Origin: a virus
Strand: one strand, 5' to 3'
DNA: 41,880 nt
IMG/VR virus record: IMGVR_UViG_3300035661_000134
Location: 1 to 41,880 of that record
This document shows, in pieces, positions 13,311 to 22,110 of the stretch. The notes beneath the pieces were generated by a model that saw only the letters and a list, made by a program, of their open reading frames with translations, ran no database searches and had not been told where the DNA came from. The position numbers and the translations under genes are program-made. The stretch's first letter is position 1. Every line of letters starts with the position of its first letter.

Positions 13311-14931
13311 CTTACCTGACCTTTCAAGAGATAAAACTCTTTATGTTGATACAGAGACAACAGATTTGTATGGAGATGTAGTATTACTCCAACTTTATCA
13401 GGAAGGAATGGATAAAGTTTTAATTGTTAATACTAAGGGTATATCAAAAAGTGATATTTTACAATATCTTAGAAGTTTTAAACATGTTGTAGGTTATAAC
13501 TTACAATATGATTGGGAGGTTTTGGGGGCGGTTTATGACGATGTTAAAGATAAATATTTTTACGATGACCTTTATCTTGCTTCTCGTATAGTGTTTTACG
13601 ACCAAGAAAGCTTTAATCTCTATGATATTTTAAACAACGTGTTAAAGTTGGATATAAAAATTGATAAAAAGAAAATGCAAAAGATGGGGTTTGGCGGGTT
13701 ATTCTTTACTAAAGAACAGCTTGAGTATGCCTCTACAGACGTTATTCATTTACCAAAACTTTATAAAGCTATACTCAACCTTGAGCCAAATTTCTTTACA
13801 CATAATAGAGTGTATAGAATGGATTTATTTGTTTCAAAGATGATGCTTGATATTCACCGTGTTGGGCTTAAAGTGAATAAAAGAAAGTTAAATGAAAGAA
13901 AGTTAGAATTAGAAACAAAGCTAAAAGAATTTAACTTTAGCTTTAATCCATTATCCCCACAACAAGTAGCTAAAGCTTTAGGCACTTTAAAAGCGAATAA
14001 AGAGACACTGCAAGATTTGGCTTACAAAGGTAATGAAATAGCCAAACAAATATTAGAATACAGGAAAATTTCTAAGTTATTGAACTTTATAGAAAAATTT
14101 GACCGTGAAAGAGTGTATGGGAAGTTTAATGTGTCAGGTGCAAAAAGTGGGCGTATGACTTGTAGCAATGAAAACATACAACAAATCCCCCGAGAGCTTA
14201 GAGATATATTTGGCTTTGAAGATTACGAAAATAAAGTGTTTGTAGTTGCAGACTTTCCACAGATAGAGCTTAGGCTTGGAGCTTTGATTTGGCATGAGGA
14301 TAACATGATAAAAGCTTTTGAAGAAGGTATAGACCTTCATAAATACACTGCTTCAGTAATTTACAATAAAGATATGGAAGCTGTAAATAAGACAGAAAGA
14401 CAGATTTCAAAGTCTGCTAACTTTGGTTTATTGTATGGTATGGCAGGTAGAACGTTTTCAAAATATGTTTATACAAACACAGGGATTGCTTTAACAGAAC
14501 AGGAAGGAGAGTTTATTAAATACAAATGGTTGGAAATGTATCCAAGAATTGCTAAAAGACATAAGCAAGTAAAAGATAAGCTTTACTCTTCACAATATTT
14601 TGAAGGCTCTACTATTCTTGGCAGGAAGTATAGAACTCAAAGCTTTAATGAAGCTTTGAACTTACAAATACAAGGAAGCGGGGCTGAGTTGCTTAAACAA
14701 ACTTTGATAAGCTTAAAACAAAAGTATCCTTCATTAAAGATTGCAAATGTGATACATGATGAGATAATCATTGAAGCAAATAAAGATGAAGCTCAAGATA
14801 TAGCCAATGCTTTAAAGCAAGAGATGGAGCAAGCATGGGATACAATTTGTTCTAAAGCTAAAATACCTATTAAATATTTTAAACTTGAAGTAGAACAGCC
14901 AGAAATTCTTACTTCTATAGCAAAATCATAG
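13291..14931 (+). CDS. Family A DNA polymerase with 3'-5' exonuclease
   Basis: A 546-residue replicative DNA polymerase of the PolA family. ATG at 13291 fits GGAGG at 13279-13283; the upstream TTG at 13285 is too close. Exonuclease motifs are intact: D20-T-E22 (ExoI), N70-x3-D74 (ExoII), Y146-x3-D150 (ExoIII). Polymerase motif A is DFPQIELR from D321, motif B RQISKSANFGLLYG (370-383) and motif C HDE (489-491). The 5'-3' nuclease domain of E. coli Pol I is absent, as usual in phages. F378 sits where E. coli has F762, predicting discrimination against dideoxynucleotides. A clamp-dependent PolA would be unusual; the clamp homologue at 1500 makes it testable. Confidence 0.95.
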   Translation: MYQLMNNLPDLSRDKTLYVDTETTDLYGDVVLLQLYQEGMDKVLIVNTKGISKSDILQYLRSFKHVVGYNLQYDWEVLGAVYDDVKDKYFYDDLYLASRIVFYDQESFNLYDILNNVLKLDIKIDKKKMQKMGFGGLFFTKEQLEYASTDVIHLPKLYKAILNLEPNFFTHNRVYRMDLFVSKMMLDIHRVGLKVNKRKLNERKLELETKLKEFNFSFNPLSPQQVAKALGTLKANKETLQDLAYKGNEIAKQILEYRKISKLLNFIEKFDRERVYGKFNVSGAKSGRMTCSNENIQQIPRELRDIFGFEDYENKVFVVADFPQIELRLGALIWHEDNMIKAFEEGIDLHKYTASVIYNKDMEAVNKTERQISKSANFGLLYGMAGRTFSKYVYTNTGIALTEQEGEFIKYKWLEMYPRIAKRHKQVKDKLYSSQYFEGSTILGRKYRTQSFNEALNLQIQGSGAELLKQTLISLKQKYPSLKIANVIHDEIIIEANKDEAQDIANALKQEMEQAWDTICSKAKIPIKYFKLEVEQPEILTSIAKS

Positions 14932-14941
14932 GAGGTGTAAA

Positions 14942-15982
14942 ATGGATTTAGAACAAAAATTTAAAGAAATTCAGGAAGTTTATCTATCACAGAATAAACC
15001 ATTTGTTATTGGTTTCAGTGGCGGGAAAGACAGCACAGCATCATTGCAGTTAGTATGGGAAGCTTTAACACAGATAAAAGATAAGCTTAATAATCCTGTT
15101 TATATAGTATCTTCAGACACATTAGTTGAAATTCCGAAAGTTGTTAATTACTTAGATAAAACATTAGAGAAAATAAAAGAGACAGCAGAGAAAGAAAATC
15201 TACCTTTTTATGTCGAGAAAGTAGTTCCAGATATTAAAGAAAGTTTTTGGGTGTGTGTTATAGGTAAAGGTTATCCTGCCCCTTCAAGAAAATTTAGATG
15301 GTGCACTGACAGATTAAAGATTAAGCCAACTAACTCATTTGTAAAAAATAAAGTTTCTAAGTATGGTGAAGTTATAATCGTATTAGGTGTAAGGTCTTCG
15401 GAAAGTGCAAGTAGAAGTAAAAATATAAAAGAACATTCTATAAACGATAGTTTATTCTTAAAACACGATACTTTAAAAGGTGCGTTGATTTATCCTGTTA
15501 TTAGAGATTGGAGTGTTGAAGAAGTGTGGGAATATCTTTTAACTAATCCTTCACCTTTTGGTATAAATAACAGGGAACTTTTCAACTTGTATAAACAAGC
15601 AAATGCGGGAGATTGCCCTGTTATAGTAGAGCTTAAAGAAGGCTCAGAAAGTAGTTCTTGTGGTAATAGTAGGTTTGGTTGTTGGACTTGCACTGTAGTA
15701 AGTAAAGAAAAATCTTTAAGCTCTTTAATAGAAAATGGGGAAGAGTGGTTAAAACCTTTAGCTGAATATAGACAATTTTTACTTGAAAGCTCTAAAAAAC
15801 CTGAGTTAAGAAGAGAAAAAGTTAGGAAAGGGAAAGTAGTTAAAGGTGGGTTTAAGTTGGAGTTTAGGAAAGTTTTATTAAAGAAGTTATTAGAGGTTGA
15901 AGCACAAGTAGGTATAAAGTTAATCAGCGATGGTGAGCTTGCTTTAATCAAAGAAATATGGCAGAAGGAGGAAGCGAGTTGA
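14942..15982 (+). CDS. DndC-like sulfurtransferase (PP-loop, Fe-S), orphan
   Basis: A 346-residue protein closely resembling DndC, the ATP-pyrophosphatase/Fe-S protein of DNA phosphorothioation. ATG at 14942 after AGGAGGTG. The PP-loop SGGKDST is at 26-32. SSDTLVE (57-63), IGKGYPAP (107-114) and KFRWCTDRLKIKP (117-129) are DndC-type segments. C225, C240, C247 and C250 (SCGNSRFGCWTC) form the expected cluster site. Ordinary PAPS reductases lack this combination. It is shorter than many DndC proteins, which are nearer 500 residues. No dndA, B, D or E is in the window. It could use a host IscS as sulfur donor, or do another sulfur reaction. Gene order polymerase-dndC-nuclease suggests DNA modification. 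Confidence 0.88.
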   Translation: MDLEQKFKEIQEVYLSQNKPFVIGFSGGKDSTASLQLVWEALTQIKDKLNNPVYIVSSDTLVEIPKVVNYLDKTLEKIKETAEKENLPFYVEKVVPDIKESFWVCVIGKGYPAPSRKFRWCTDRLKIKPTNSFVKNKVSKYGEVIIVLGVRSSESASRSKNIKEHSINDSLFLKHDTLKGALIYPVIRDWSVEEVWEYLLTNPSPFGINNRELFNLYKQANAGDCPVIVELKEGSESSSCGNSRFGCWTCTVVSKEKSLSSLIENGEEWLKPLAEYRQFLLESSKKPELRREKVRKGKVVKGGFKLEFRKVLLKKLLEVEAQVGIKLISDGELALIKEIWQKEEAS

Positions 15983-16308
15983 AAAAGATACTTGAAATTC
16001 CTACAAACAGAAAATTTGAAAAAGAAAAAGACACTTACAAATTCCTTAAGGATTTTGTTTTTGACGAAGCGGTGAAGCTTTACACTCCTATCTTACGTGG
16101 CTTTCCAGACTTCATTGCTGTTAGTTATAAGAAGCCTTATGATGAAGTGCTGAAGCCAGCTTTTATAGAAGTAAAACTGAATAACGGTAAATTATCTTTA
16201 CACCAAGCTAAATTCTTGGCTTGGCTTAGTAAAGGATTTACCGTTTATGTATTTCATATAAAGACTACAGTTGACGGAAGTTTGATACAAGTAAGAGAGT
16301 GGGATTAA
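15979..16308 (+). CDS. VRR-NUC domain nuclease
   Basis: A roughly 109-residue VRR-NUC nuclease. TTG at 15979 overlaps the dndC-like stop (TTGA) and has AAGGAGG at 15965-15971. An in-frame ATG at 15958 adds seven residues but lacks a site. The core reads GFPDFIAV, then FIEVK and LSLHQAKFLAWL, giving the D, E-x-K and Q of the family. Such compact phage nucleases act on branched or flapped DNA; many are in replication modules. The overlap with the DndC-like gene implies coordinated expression. A restriction-like link with phosphorothioate DNA is conceivable but unsupported. Confidence 0.88.
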   Translation: MKKILEIPTNRKFEKEKDTYKFLKDFVFDEAVKLYTPILRGFPDFIAVSYKKPYDEVLKPAFIEVKLNNGKLSLHQAKFLAWLSKGFTVYVFHIKTTVDGSLIQVREWD

Positions 16309-16340
16309 TTTATTTTCAGTTAAATTAAGGAGGTGTGAAA

Positions 16341-16694
16341 ATGGCAAGAAGTATAGTGTTATACATTAATAAAAACGGTGAATTTACAGATGAAAGATTT
16401 AATGGCGAACAAAGAGCAAAGTTTGAAGTAGATGGTTGGAGTTTTGATTTTAAGGTTGTGAAAAGTGATATACACGAACCTGTTTTTTCTAAAAGGTTTA
16501 AAGGTATTCGTATAAAAATTACATTCTTTAAAAGACATATAACAGTTAATTTTGCATCAGAGTTTATTAGAAATTCTTTTATAAGACAATCTTTTAAAAT
16601 AAAAGACGACGAAGTATGGGCGGATTTTACTTATGATTGTGGAATATCACCGTATTTAGTAGATGTTTATATTACCACGAAGTATGGTTGTTAA
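16341..16694 (+). CDS. Last early/middle gene, hypothetical
   Basis: A 117-residue protein. ATG at 16341 follows AAGGAGGTG; GTG at 16335 overlaps the site. No family recognised. It is basic and strand-rich (WSFDFKVVKSDIH, GIRIKITFFKRHITVNF) with many phenylalanines. It resembles the early small proteins in style, notably that at 2825. It ends at the hairpin where early and late transcription converge. Confidence 0.8.
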   Translation: MARSIVLYINKNGEFTDERFNGEQRAKFEVDGWSFDFKVVKSDIHEPVFSKRFKGIRIKITFFKRHITVNFASEFIRNSFIRQSFKIKDDEVWADFTYDCGISPYLVDVYITTKYGC

Positions 16695-16705
16695 TGATGG
16701 CTACG

Positions 16706-16721
16706 GGGTAAAACTACCCCA
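16706..16721. terminator. Convergent terminator between early and late blocks
   Basis: GGGGTA (16706-16711), loop AAAC, TACCCC (16716-16721). A T-rich tract follows on the plus strand (CTTTCTTTTTC). The stop codon of the minus-strand gene lies inside the stem. It is well placed to stop both converging transcripts. Confidence 0.7.
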
Positions 16722-16896
16722 CGCCTTTCTTTTTCTTTTTACTTTCTTCTTTAGTAGCTTTCTCAACAGCTTCAGCTATAGTTTGAGCTACCCCTTCTCC
16801 AATCTCGGGTAGCTCTGTAGATAAATCGTCATACTCAACTTCAACTAAAAGCTTGTAAGCTCCTCTGTCAATTTCAACTATCTTTTTATTCGCCAT
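16714..16896 (-). CDS. Small late protein, basic tail
   Basis: A 60-residue protein, ATG at 16896 with AAGGAGTT upstream. It has a strand-rich start (KIVEIDRGAYKLLVEVEYDD), a helix (IAEAVEKATKEES) and a lysine-rich end (KKKKKG). It is the last gene of the late block. Unknown function; as it follows the largest virion protein it may be a minor structural or packaging-associated protein. Confidence 0.75.
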   Translation of the reverse strand: MANKKIVEIDRGAYKLLVEVEYDDLSTELPEIGEGVAQTIAEAVEKATKEESKKKKKGVG

Positions 16897-17122
16897 CTTC
16901 TAACTCCTTTACTTTTTGTTTTATTTCTTGAATTTCTTTAGAAAAACTCTTTTCAATATTATCTATCTTTTTATCTAAATTGTCAATTAAAAACTTTGTC
17001 ATAAAAGTTTCTTTCTCCATAAACAGTTTTACTTCCCAGAAGAACTTTACTATTGGAATTAATATAACCATCAACACTATTTGTAATATATTCATTACAG
17101 CTTGAAGGTTATTGAGATCCAA
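16886..17122 (-). CDS. Small membrane protein with coiled coil
   Basis: About 78 residues. A GTG at 17131 lies directly on the GGAGA site, so the TTG at 17122, nine bases downstream, is the better start. One hydrophobic segment (MNILQIVLMVILIPIVKFF) near the N-terminus is followed by a charged coil (DNIEKSFSKEIQEIKQKVKELE). This is typical of small phage membrane proteins such as spanins or holin partners. Here it stands away from the lysis cassette, after the ejection proteins, and could act in membrane penetration. Overlaps both neighbours by 11-14 bases. Confidence 0.7.
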   Translation of the reverse strand: MDLNNLQAVMNILQIVLMVILIPIVKFFWEVKLFMEKETFMTKFLIDNLDKKIDNIEKSFSKEIQEIKQKVKELEDGE

Positions 17123-20100
17123 TTTTTTCACTCTCCAATTTTCTTTTAGCTCTGAGTATATCCTTATAATCTACATCAATTCCTTTTTCTTTCAACACCT
17201 TATAAGCCATTCTATGAAGCTCTCTAACTCTATCTAAAGTTAAATCATCAGACACTTTATCCCAACCTAAATAGTCAGCTACTACTATATAGTTTTGTAA
17301 AGCTTCATATCTATGTTTAATCTCTTCAATTTCTTTATCTGTGCCTTTTCCTTCTTTTACAAGTTTTACCATCTTATTTAAGTTTTTGATAATCAAATCA
17401 TCTGCTCTTTCTTTAACTTTTGGTATATCATTTTCAGGAATGTATTTAAGAGTTGCGATAATATCTTCAGGTTTATTTCTAAATACGTTATAGTCTTTAA
17501 AGTTTAAAAGCTTATAGTAATCTGTGCCTTCAGGATTTTTAACTGGGCTAAACATTTTCTTCTTATCTTCATCTGAAGCTAATTCATATCTAAACAATTC
17601 TGTTGCTTTTTGTATTTCGGCTCCGTTAAATATAGCGTCAGCATGTAATAACATAAAGCCTACTAAGTGAGCTAAACCTAATACACCTTGACCTTCTTTG
17701 GATAACAACTCTTGTGGTAGTGATGGTTGCCAAATCTCTTCTTTACCTTTTTCTCCTACTCCTTTAACCAATGTTCTGCCTGCTATTTCTTTATAAAGGT
17801 TGTTTGTGAGTGGGAAGCTTTGGATTAAAGCAAGGATAGTTTGAGTTTGTTTTGATTGGTCGTCAGTAGCAAACATACTTTTTCTTACAATATTTTGCAC
17901 TATAGATAAAGAAGGAGCAGGTATATCCGCAACGTATGAGCCTGCGGTTGGAGATATAACTCCGCTTGCTCCTATTTTAGATATAAAGTCTAAACCAACT
18001 CTTAAAGAGTGTATAAATGCATTTGTATCCCAGCCTTTAGCTTCAGCTCCAGCTATTGCTTGCAGTAAAGCAGAGCCAAAGCTTGTGTAAAAATTAACTC
18101 TTTCATTAGGGTCAAACAAACCCGTTTTAAGTATATGATAATCTAATTCTTTTAATACCAACTCTGCAAAGTTTTTATCAGTAAATACTTCATCATCTCC
18201 TAATGCTACAGCAAGAGTATTGACTAAAGTTTTAGCTACATTATAAACAGTTTCAGCAGGAGCCATAAAAGGAACAGCTTGAGAGCCTAAAGCGATGGCA
18301 GAAAAAGTTGTAAATGCCAATGCTTTACCAAATGTTTTACCTACACCTAACCTTGTTATATACTCGGGAGCATTTTTCCATTGTCTTATTGTTTCAACAG
18401 CTACAGATAAAGGAGTAAAGATAAATCTATACCACGGCATTATACTTTCGCCATATTTAGCAAATTCTATAGACCATACTTGTAATGCTCTTGCATCTAA
18501 ACCTGAGATAAAGTTTATTATGTTATCTGCTAATTCTTCTCTTCTATCTTGGTAATAAGCTTTAACACTTTCAAGTATTTTCTCATCTTTTATACCTATG
18601 TGTTTAGCATAGTCTAAAATAACATTATTAAAGATTTTGTCATCTTTTAAGTTAGCTAAAACATGTGATTTTAAAATTGTTTCAATTGCAACATAAAACG
18701 GGTTAAGGATATTGTATTTGTATAAGCCTTCAGCATATAACATCTTTTTAAACTCTTTATTCCAAACATGTTTAATCTCTCCAATTTTCATTAAGTCTAA
18801 GCTTGGGAATAAAGCGTGGATAGATTGCAAGCCTGCGACAAAGTTTCCAAGTGCTACACTTGGGTTTAATAGAGTTATTAAATTTCCAAGTATTCTTTGA
18901 GATTTAGCAAAGTCAGACATATTTCTATGGAGATAAAGATTTAAAAAGTCTTTAACTACTTTTTGTGTCGGGTTTAAACCATGAGGGTTTCTTTTTTCTA
19001 AGTTTTCTAACTCTTCAACAAAACTTTTCATAAAAGATGTTGCTTTCATATGTTGAAAAGTTGGGGCTAAATACTTTAACGATGCATAAGCTTTAAAGCT
19101 TTCGTAATTATCAAATGTAGTAGCAAAGCCCCCTCCCTCTCTTCTCATTTCTTGGTAAGGAGTAGTAGCTATTTTCTTAATAGTGTCAGCTATTGCATCT
19201 ATTCTCATAGCAGATTTATCTATCAAATCTGTAAGTTTGATATTGTCTCTTAAACTAACTCTTTCAGCAGAGGTTAAAGCTTGGGCTAAGTCGCTCAAAT
19301 CTTTAATTTTACTTTCTATTTTTTCATTTTGTAAAGTGTAGTCTTTAAAACTTTCTTTAGCTGTCTCAAAGTAGCCTTTAATAGATGTGTATAAATCTGT
19401 AGTATCTAACTTCTGTAAGCTTTCGTTTAATGTTTTAAAATCGTTCTCAATGTTTTTTATTAACTCTGCTTTATTTAGTTTAGAAACTCCTTGTTCTGTT
19501 TTAATTAAGTTAAGTATATTAGTTAAAGAGTTTTTAATCTCTGCGTAGTTAGACTTTAATTCTTTTTCTATATTTGCAATATCTGTTAAAGTATCCTTAC
19601 CGATTTGTCTATATCCTTTTACACCACGTTTTAAATCTTTCAAATCTGATTTATTGAAAAGAGATTTAAACAATTTCTTAAAGCTTCTTGTTTGAACGTT
19701 TTTAATTAACTCTTCAATCTTTCCAAATTCATGATTTAATCTATAAGCTAATTCATCTCCGCCGTCTTTTATGTATTCTTTAGCTTTGCTTTTGATATTT
19801 TTAACTGCATTATCTATTTGTTTTAAATTACCGCCAACATCTTTTACATAAGATTTAACGCTTTGTAATAATTCTTTTTCAATAGAGGCATCATCTTTAG
19901 CAAAAGTTTTTGTTTTAGATAAAACATCTTTTTCAGTATTTATTACATTTTCTTTCATTCCTTTTACTAAGTCTCTATATTCTTTCAACTCATTTTCAAC
20001 TAACTTAAGCAAGCTTCCGCCTTCGTCATAAATCACTTCTTTAAATATTCCTGAAGTCTCTTTGTTTCTTGAGATAATATCTTTTGTATGTTGAATGATA

Positions 20101-22109
20101 TTATTTTTAATAATTTTGAAAACTTCTTGTGGTTTTGCTTGTAGATAGTAATCTAAAGGAGTTGTTAACTCTACTTCTTGCTTACCTACTTTTTTCTTTA
20201 TTACAGGTGGTAAATAACCACTTTCGTAAGCTTCTTCTACAAGCTTTCTAAATTCTTCAACTTCTTTATCTTTTATCTTTTGATTGTTTTTTAAGAGTGT
20301 ATTTTCTAACTTTAACAATCTATCAGATAATCTAACAAGCTTGTATGGGAATATGTTAGTAGCAGGTTTAATATATTCTACTGCACCTTCTACAGGTTTA
20401 ATATCAGCATAACCTTTTTCTCTTGCAATCTCTTTTAAAGTAGTTTCAAGTTGGTGTGTTCTTGACATAGGAATGGTAAAAGTGTCTTCTATCTCTTCCC
20501 ATTTATCATCTTTTAAAACTTGAAACTTACCTTTCAAAATCCTAAACTCATCATTAGACGGAGCATAAAAAGGTTTAATTGTTCTGGATATAGTGTCGCC
20601 AGATTTTGTTTTGTAAGTTATTGATAGAATAGCATTTTTGCTAAACTCTTTTTCTGCTTCGTCTATTATTGATTTTAAAGGTTGTGTTAAATCAATTATT
20701 TTATCTTCTGTTGCAGGTGTTGTTTCACTGCCAAGAGTGTTTGGTCTCATAACACTTATACTTACTTCTGTATTACCATGTTCTACAGCTTTAACTAATT
20801 CTCCGAGCAATCTTTTTTGTCTGTTATATTTCATAAAGTTAGCAATTACAGGGTCTTTCTTAGCCATTTTAGATAAATCTTCTTCAACTTTGTTTATATC
20901 TTCTATTACAATTTTTCCGTTTTTGAAGTGATTTTCCATAAAGTATCTCTTTAATGGCTCATGCTCTAAGAAAGCGTTTATAATATGATTATCATTTTGT
21001 AATAACTCATTCTCAAAATTGTGTCTTGATATAATTTTATCCAGAATAAAAGAGTGTTTATCTCCTTTATCTTTTGCTAAGGCTTTAGCAAATACTTCAG
21101 ATTTCTTAAACTCTTCATTTTCACTTCGCATTATAGTAAGTTTAAAGTCTGCTAATTCTTCATTTGTTAAATCATATTTTTTAGATAACTGAGATAGTAA
21201 ATGTTCTATCGGATTAAAGTTAGGGTCTTGCAGTTGTTTATACATTTCGTAAGTTGCAATTGCGTCTTTTGTTTTAAGTATTTCTTTACCGCCTCTAATT
21301 ACATCTCCAATCATAAGAGCATCAAGCGGGCTTACTGCCTGAGATAAGCTTTCTTGGTTAGCTGATGCTTTATATACACCAGTAATGATTGGTGTTCCAG
21401 CACTTGCAGTAGCTATAGCATGAGATACTGCTTTTATTAAAGGAGTTTTAAAAACACGAACACCAAGTTTTCCTGCTCCGAAAGTAGCTATAGATAATAA
21501 ATTAATCATATCAAGTGTTTTATTTATTGTGTGATATTTGTCTATAGCTTCTTTAACTCCTTTATACTCAGGGTGTTTTTTAAGCCAATTTTCATCGTGG
21601 AATTTAGCGTTTAGTTTAGAAACATAAGGCAACATTTTAGCTATATTAGGGTCTTTTGTAAATTGAGATAAAAGCTCCAACTCTCTTGCAACAACAATCC
21701 CATCTTCCGCTGTAGCTTTACCACTACTAAGTGCGTCAATTTTATTTAATAAATCATCTTCAGCAGTCTTTAAAACAGTCTCAGCAGATTTTGGATTTTT
21801 AAAAGAATGTTGTAAAGTGATTTCAATCAATTCGTTATTATTCTTTTTAACAGCTTTTAAAAAGTAATGTTTAGCTTTGTTTGGGTCATTTAATTCATCA
21901 TCAGTAGGAATATCACTAAAGACTTTTCTATTTACAAGCTTTGTAGTAATGTTATTTACTAAAACTTTACTATGAAGAGGTTTGCCTAAAGTATGACCTG
22001 TAGCTTTGTAATAGACAGTATTAACTATATTATAGCCTGCATCTACAACATCTGTAGGAATACTTGCTACAAACTCTGCACCTTCTCTTAATTTCCCTAA
22101 AATATCCAT
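17109..22109 (-). CDS. Giant internal virion/ejection protein
   Basis: A 1666-residue protein, ATG at 22109 after GGAGAGGAA. It occupies about 12% of the genome. By position (end of the structural block) and size it parallels T7 gp16-type internal core proteins, which form the DNA-ejection conduit, though no transglycosylase motif is evident. The middle (about 640-900) is long helical and lysine-rich, probably coiled coil. Hydrophobic glycine/alanine-rich stretches occur near 215-245 (LLSIATFGAGKLGVRVF) and about 1240-1290 (FGKALAFTTFSAIALGSQAV), which could insert into membranes. It probably assembles with the three smaller proteins upstream. The ejection role is inference. Confidence 0.8.
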   Translation of the reverse strand: MDILGKLREGAEFVASIPTDVVDAGYNIVNTVYYKATGHTLGKPLHSKVLVNNITTKLVNRKVFSDIPTDDELNDPNKAKHYFLKAVKKNNNELIEITLQHSFKNPKSAETVLKTAEDDLLNKIDALSSGKATAEDGIVVARELELLSQFTKDPNIAKMLPYVSKLNAKFHDENWLKKHPEYKGVKEAIDKYHTINKTLDMINLLSIATFGAGKLGVRVFKTPLIKAVSHAIATASAGTPIITGVYKASANQESLSQAVSPLDALMIGDVIRGGKEILKTKDAIATYEMYKQLQDPNFNPIEHLLSQLSKKYDLTNEELADFKLTIMRSENEEFKKSEVFAKALAKDKGDKHSFILDKIISRHNFENELLQNDNHIINAFLEHEPLKRYFMENHFKNGKIVIEDINKVEEDLSKMAKKDPVIANFMKYNRQKRLLGELVKAVEHGNTEVSISVMRPNTLGSETTPATEDKIIDLTQPLKSIIDEAEKEFSKNAILSITYKTKSGDTISRTIKPFYAPSNDEFRILKGKFQVLKDDKWEEIEDTFTIPMSRTHQLETTLKEIAREKGYADIKPVEGAVEYIKPATNIFPYKLVRLSDRLLKLENTLLKNNQKIKDKEVEEFRKLVEEAYESGYLPPVIKKKVGKQEVELTTPLDYYLQAKPQEVFKIIKNNIIQHTKDIISRNKETSGIFKEVIYDEGGSLLKLVENELKEYRDLVKGMKENVINTEKDVLSKTKTFAKDDASIEKELLQSVKSYVKDVGGNLKQIDNAVKNIKSKAKEYIKDGGDELAYRLNHEFGKIEELIKNVQTRSFKKLFKSLFNKSDLKDLKRGVKGYRQIGKDTLTDIANIEKELKSNYAEIKNSLTNILNLIKTEQGVSKLNKAELIKNIENDFKTLNESLQKLDTTDLYTSIKGYFETAKESFKDYTLQNEKIESKIKDLSDLAQALTSAERVSLRDNIKLTDLIDKSAMRIDAIADTIKKIATTPYQEMRREGGGFATTFDNYESFKAYASLKYLAPTFQHMKATSFMKSFVEELENLEKRNPHGLNPTQKVVKDFLNLYLHRNMSDFAKSQRILGNLITLLNPSVALGNFVAGLQSIHALFPSLDLMKIGEIKHVWNKEFKKMLYAEGLYKYNILNPFYVAIETILKSHVLANLKDDKIFNNVILDYAKHIGIKDEKILESVKAYYQDRREELADNIINFISGLDARALQVWSIEFAKYGESIMPWYRFIFTPLSVAVETIRQWKNAPEYITRLGVGKTFGKALAFTTFSAIALGSQAVPFMAPAETVYNVAKTLVNTLAVALGDDEVFTDKNFAELVLKELDYHILKTGLFDPNERVNFYTSFGSALLQAIAGAEAKGWDTNAFIHSLRVGLDFISKIGASGVISPTAGSYVADIPAPSLSIVQNIVRKSMFATDDQSKQTQTILALIQSFPLTNNLYKEIAGRTLVKGVGEKGKEEIWQPSLPQELLSKEGQGVLGLAHLVGFMLLHADAIFNGAEIQKATELFRYELASDEDKKKMFSPVKNPEGTDYYKLLNFKDYNVFRNKPEDIIATLKYIPENDIPKVKERADDLIIKNLNKMVKLVKEGKGTDKEIEEIKHRYEALQNYIVVADYLGWDKVSDDLTLDRVRELHRMAYKVLKEKGIDVDYKDILRAKRKLESEKIGSQ

Positions 22110-22110
22110 C

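Noticed and set aside
20638-20931. Plus-strand open frames opposite the giant virion gene and other late genes
   Set aside because: They are antisense shadows without ribosome sites; the minus-strand genes explain the coding signal.
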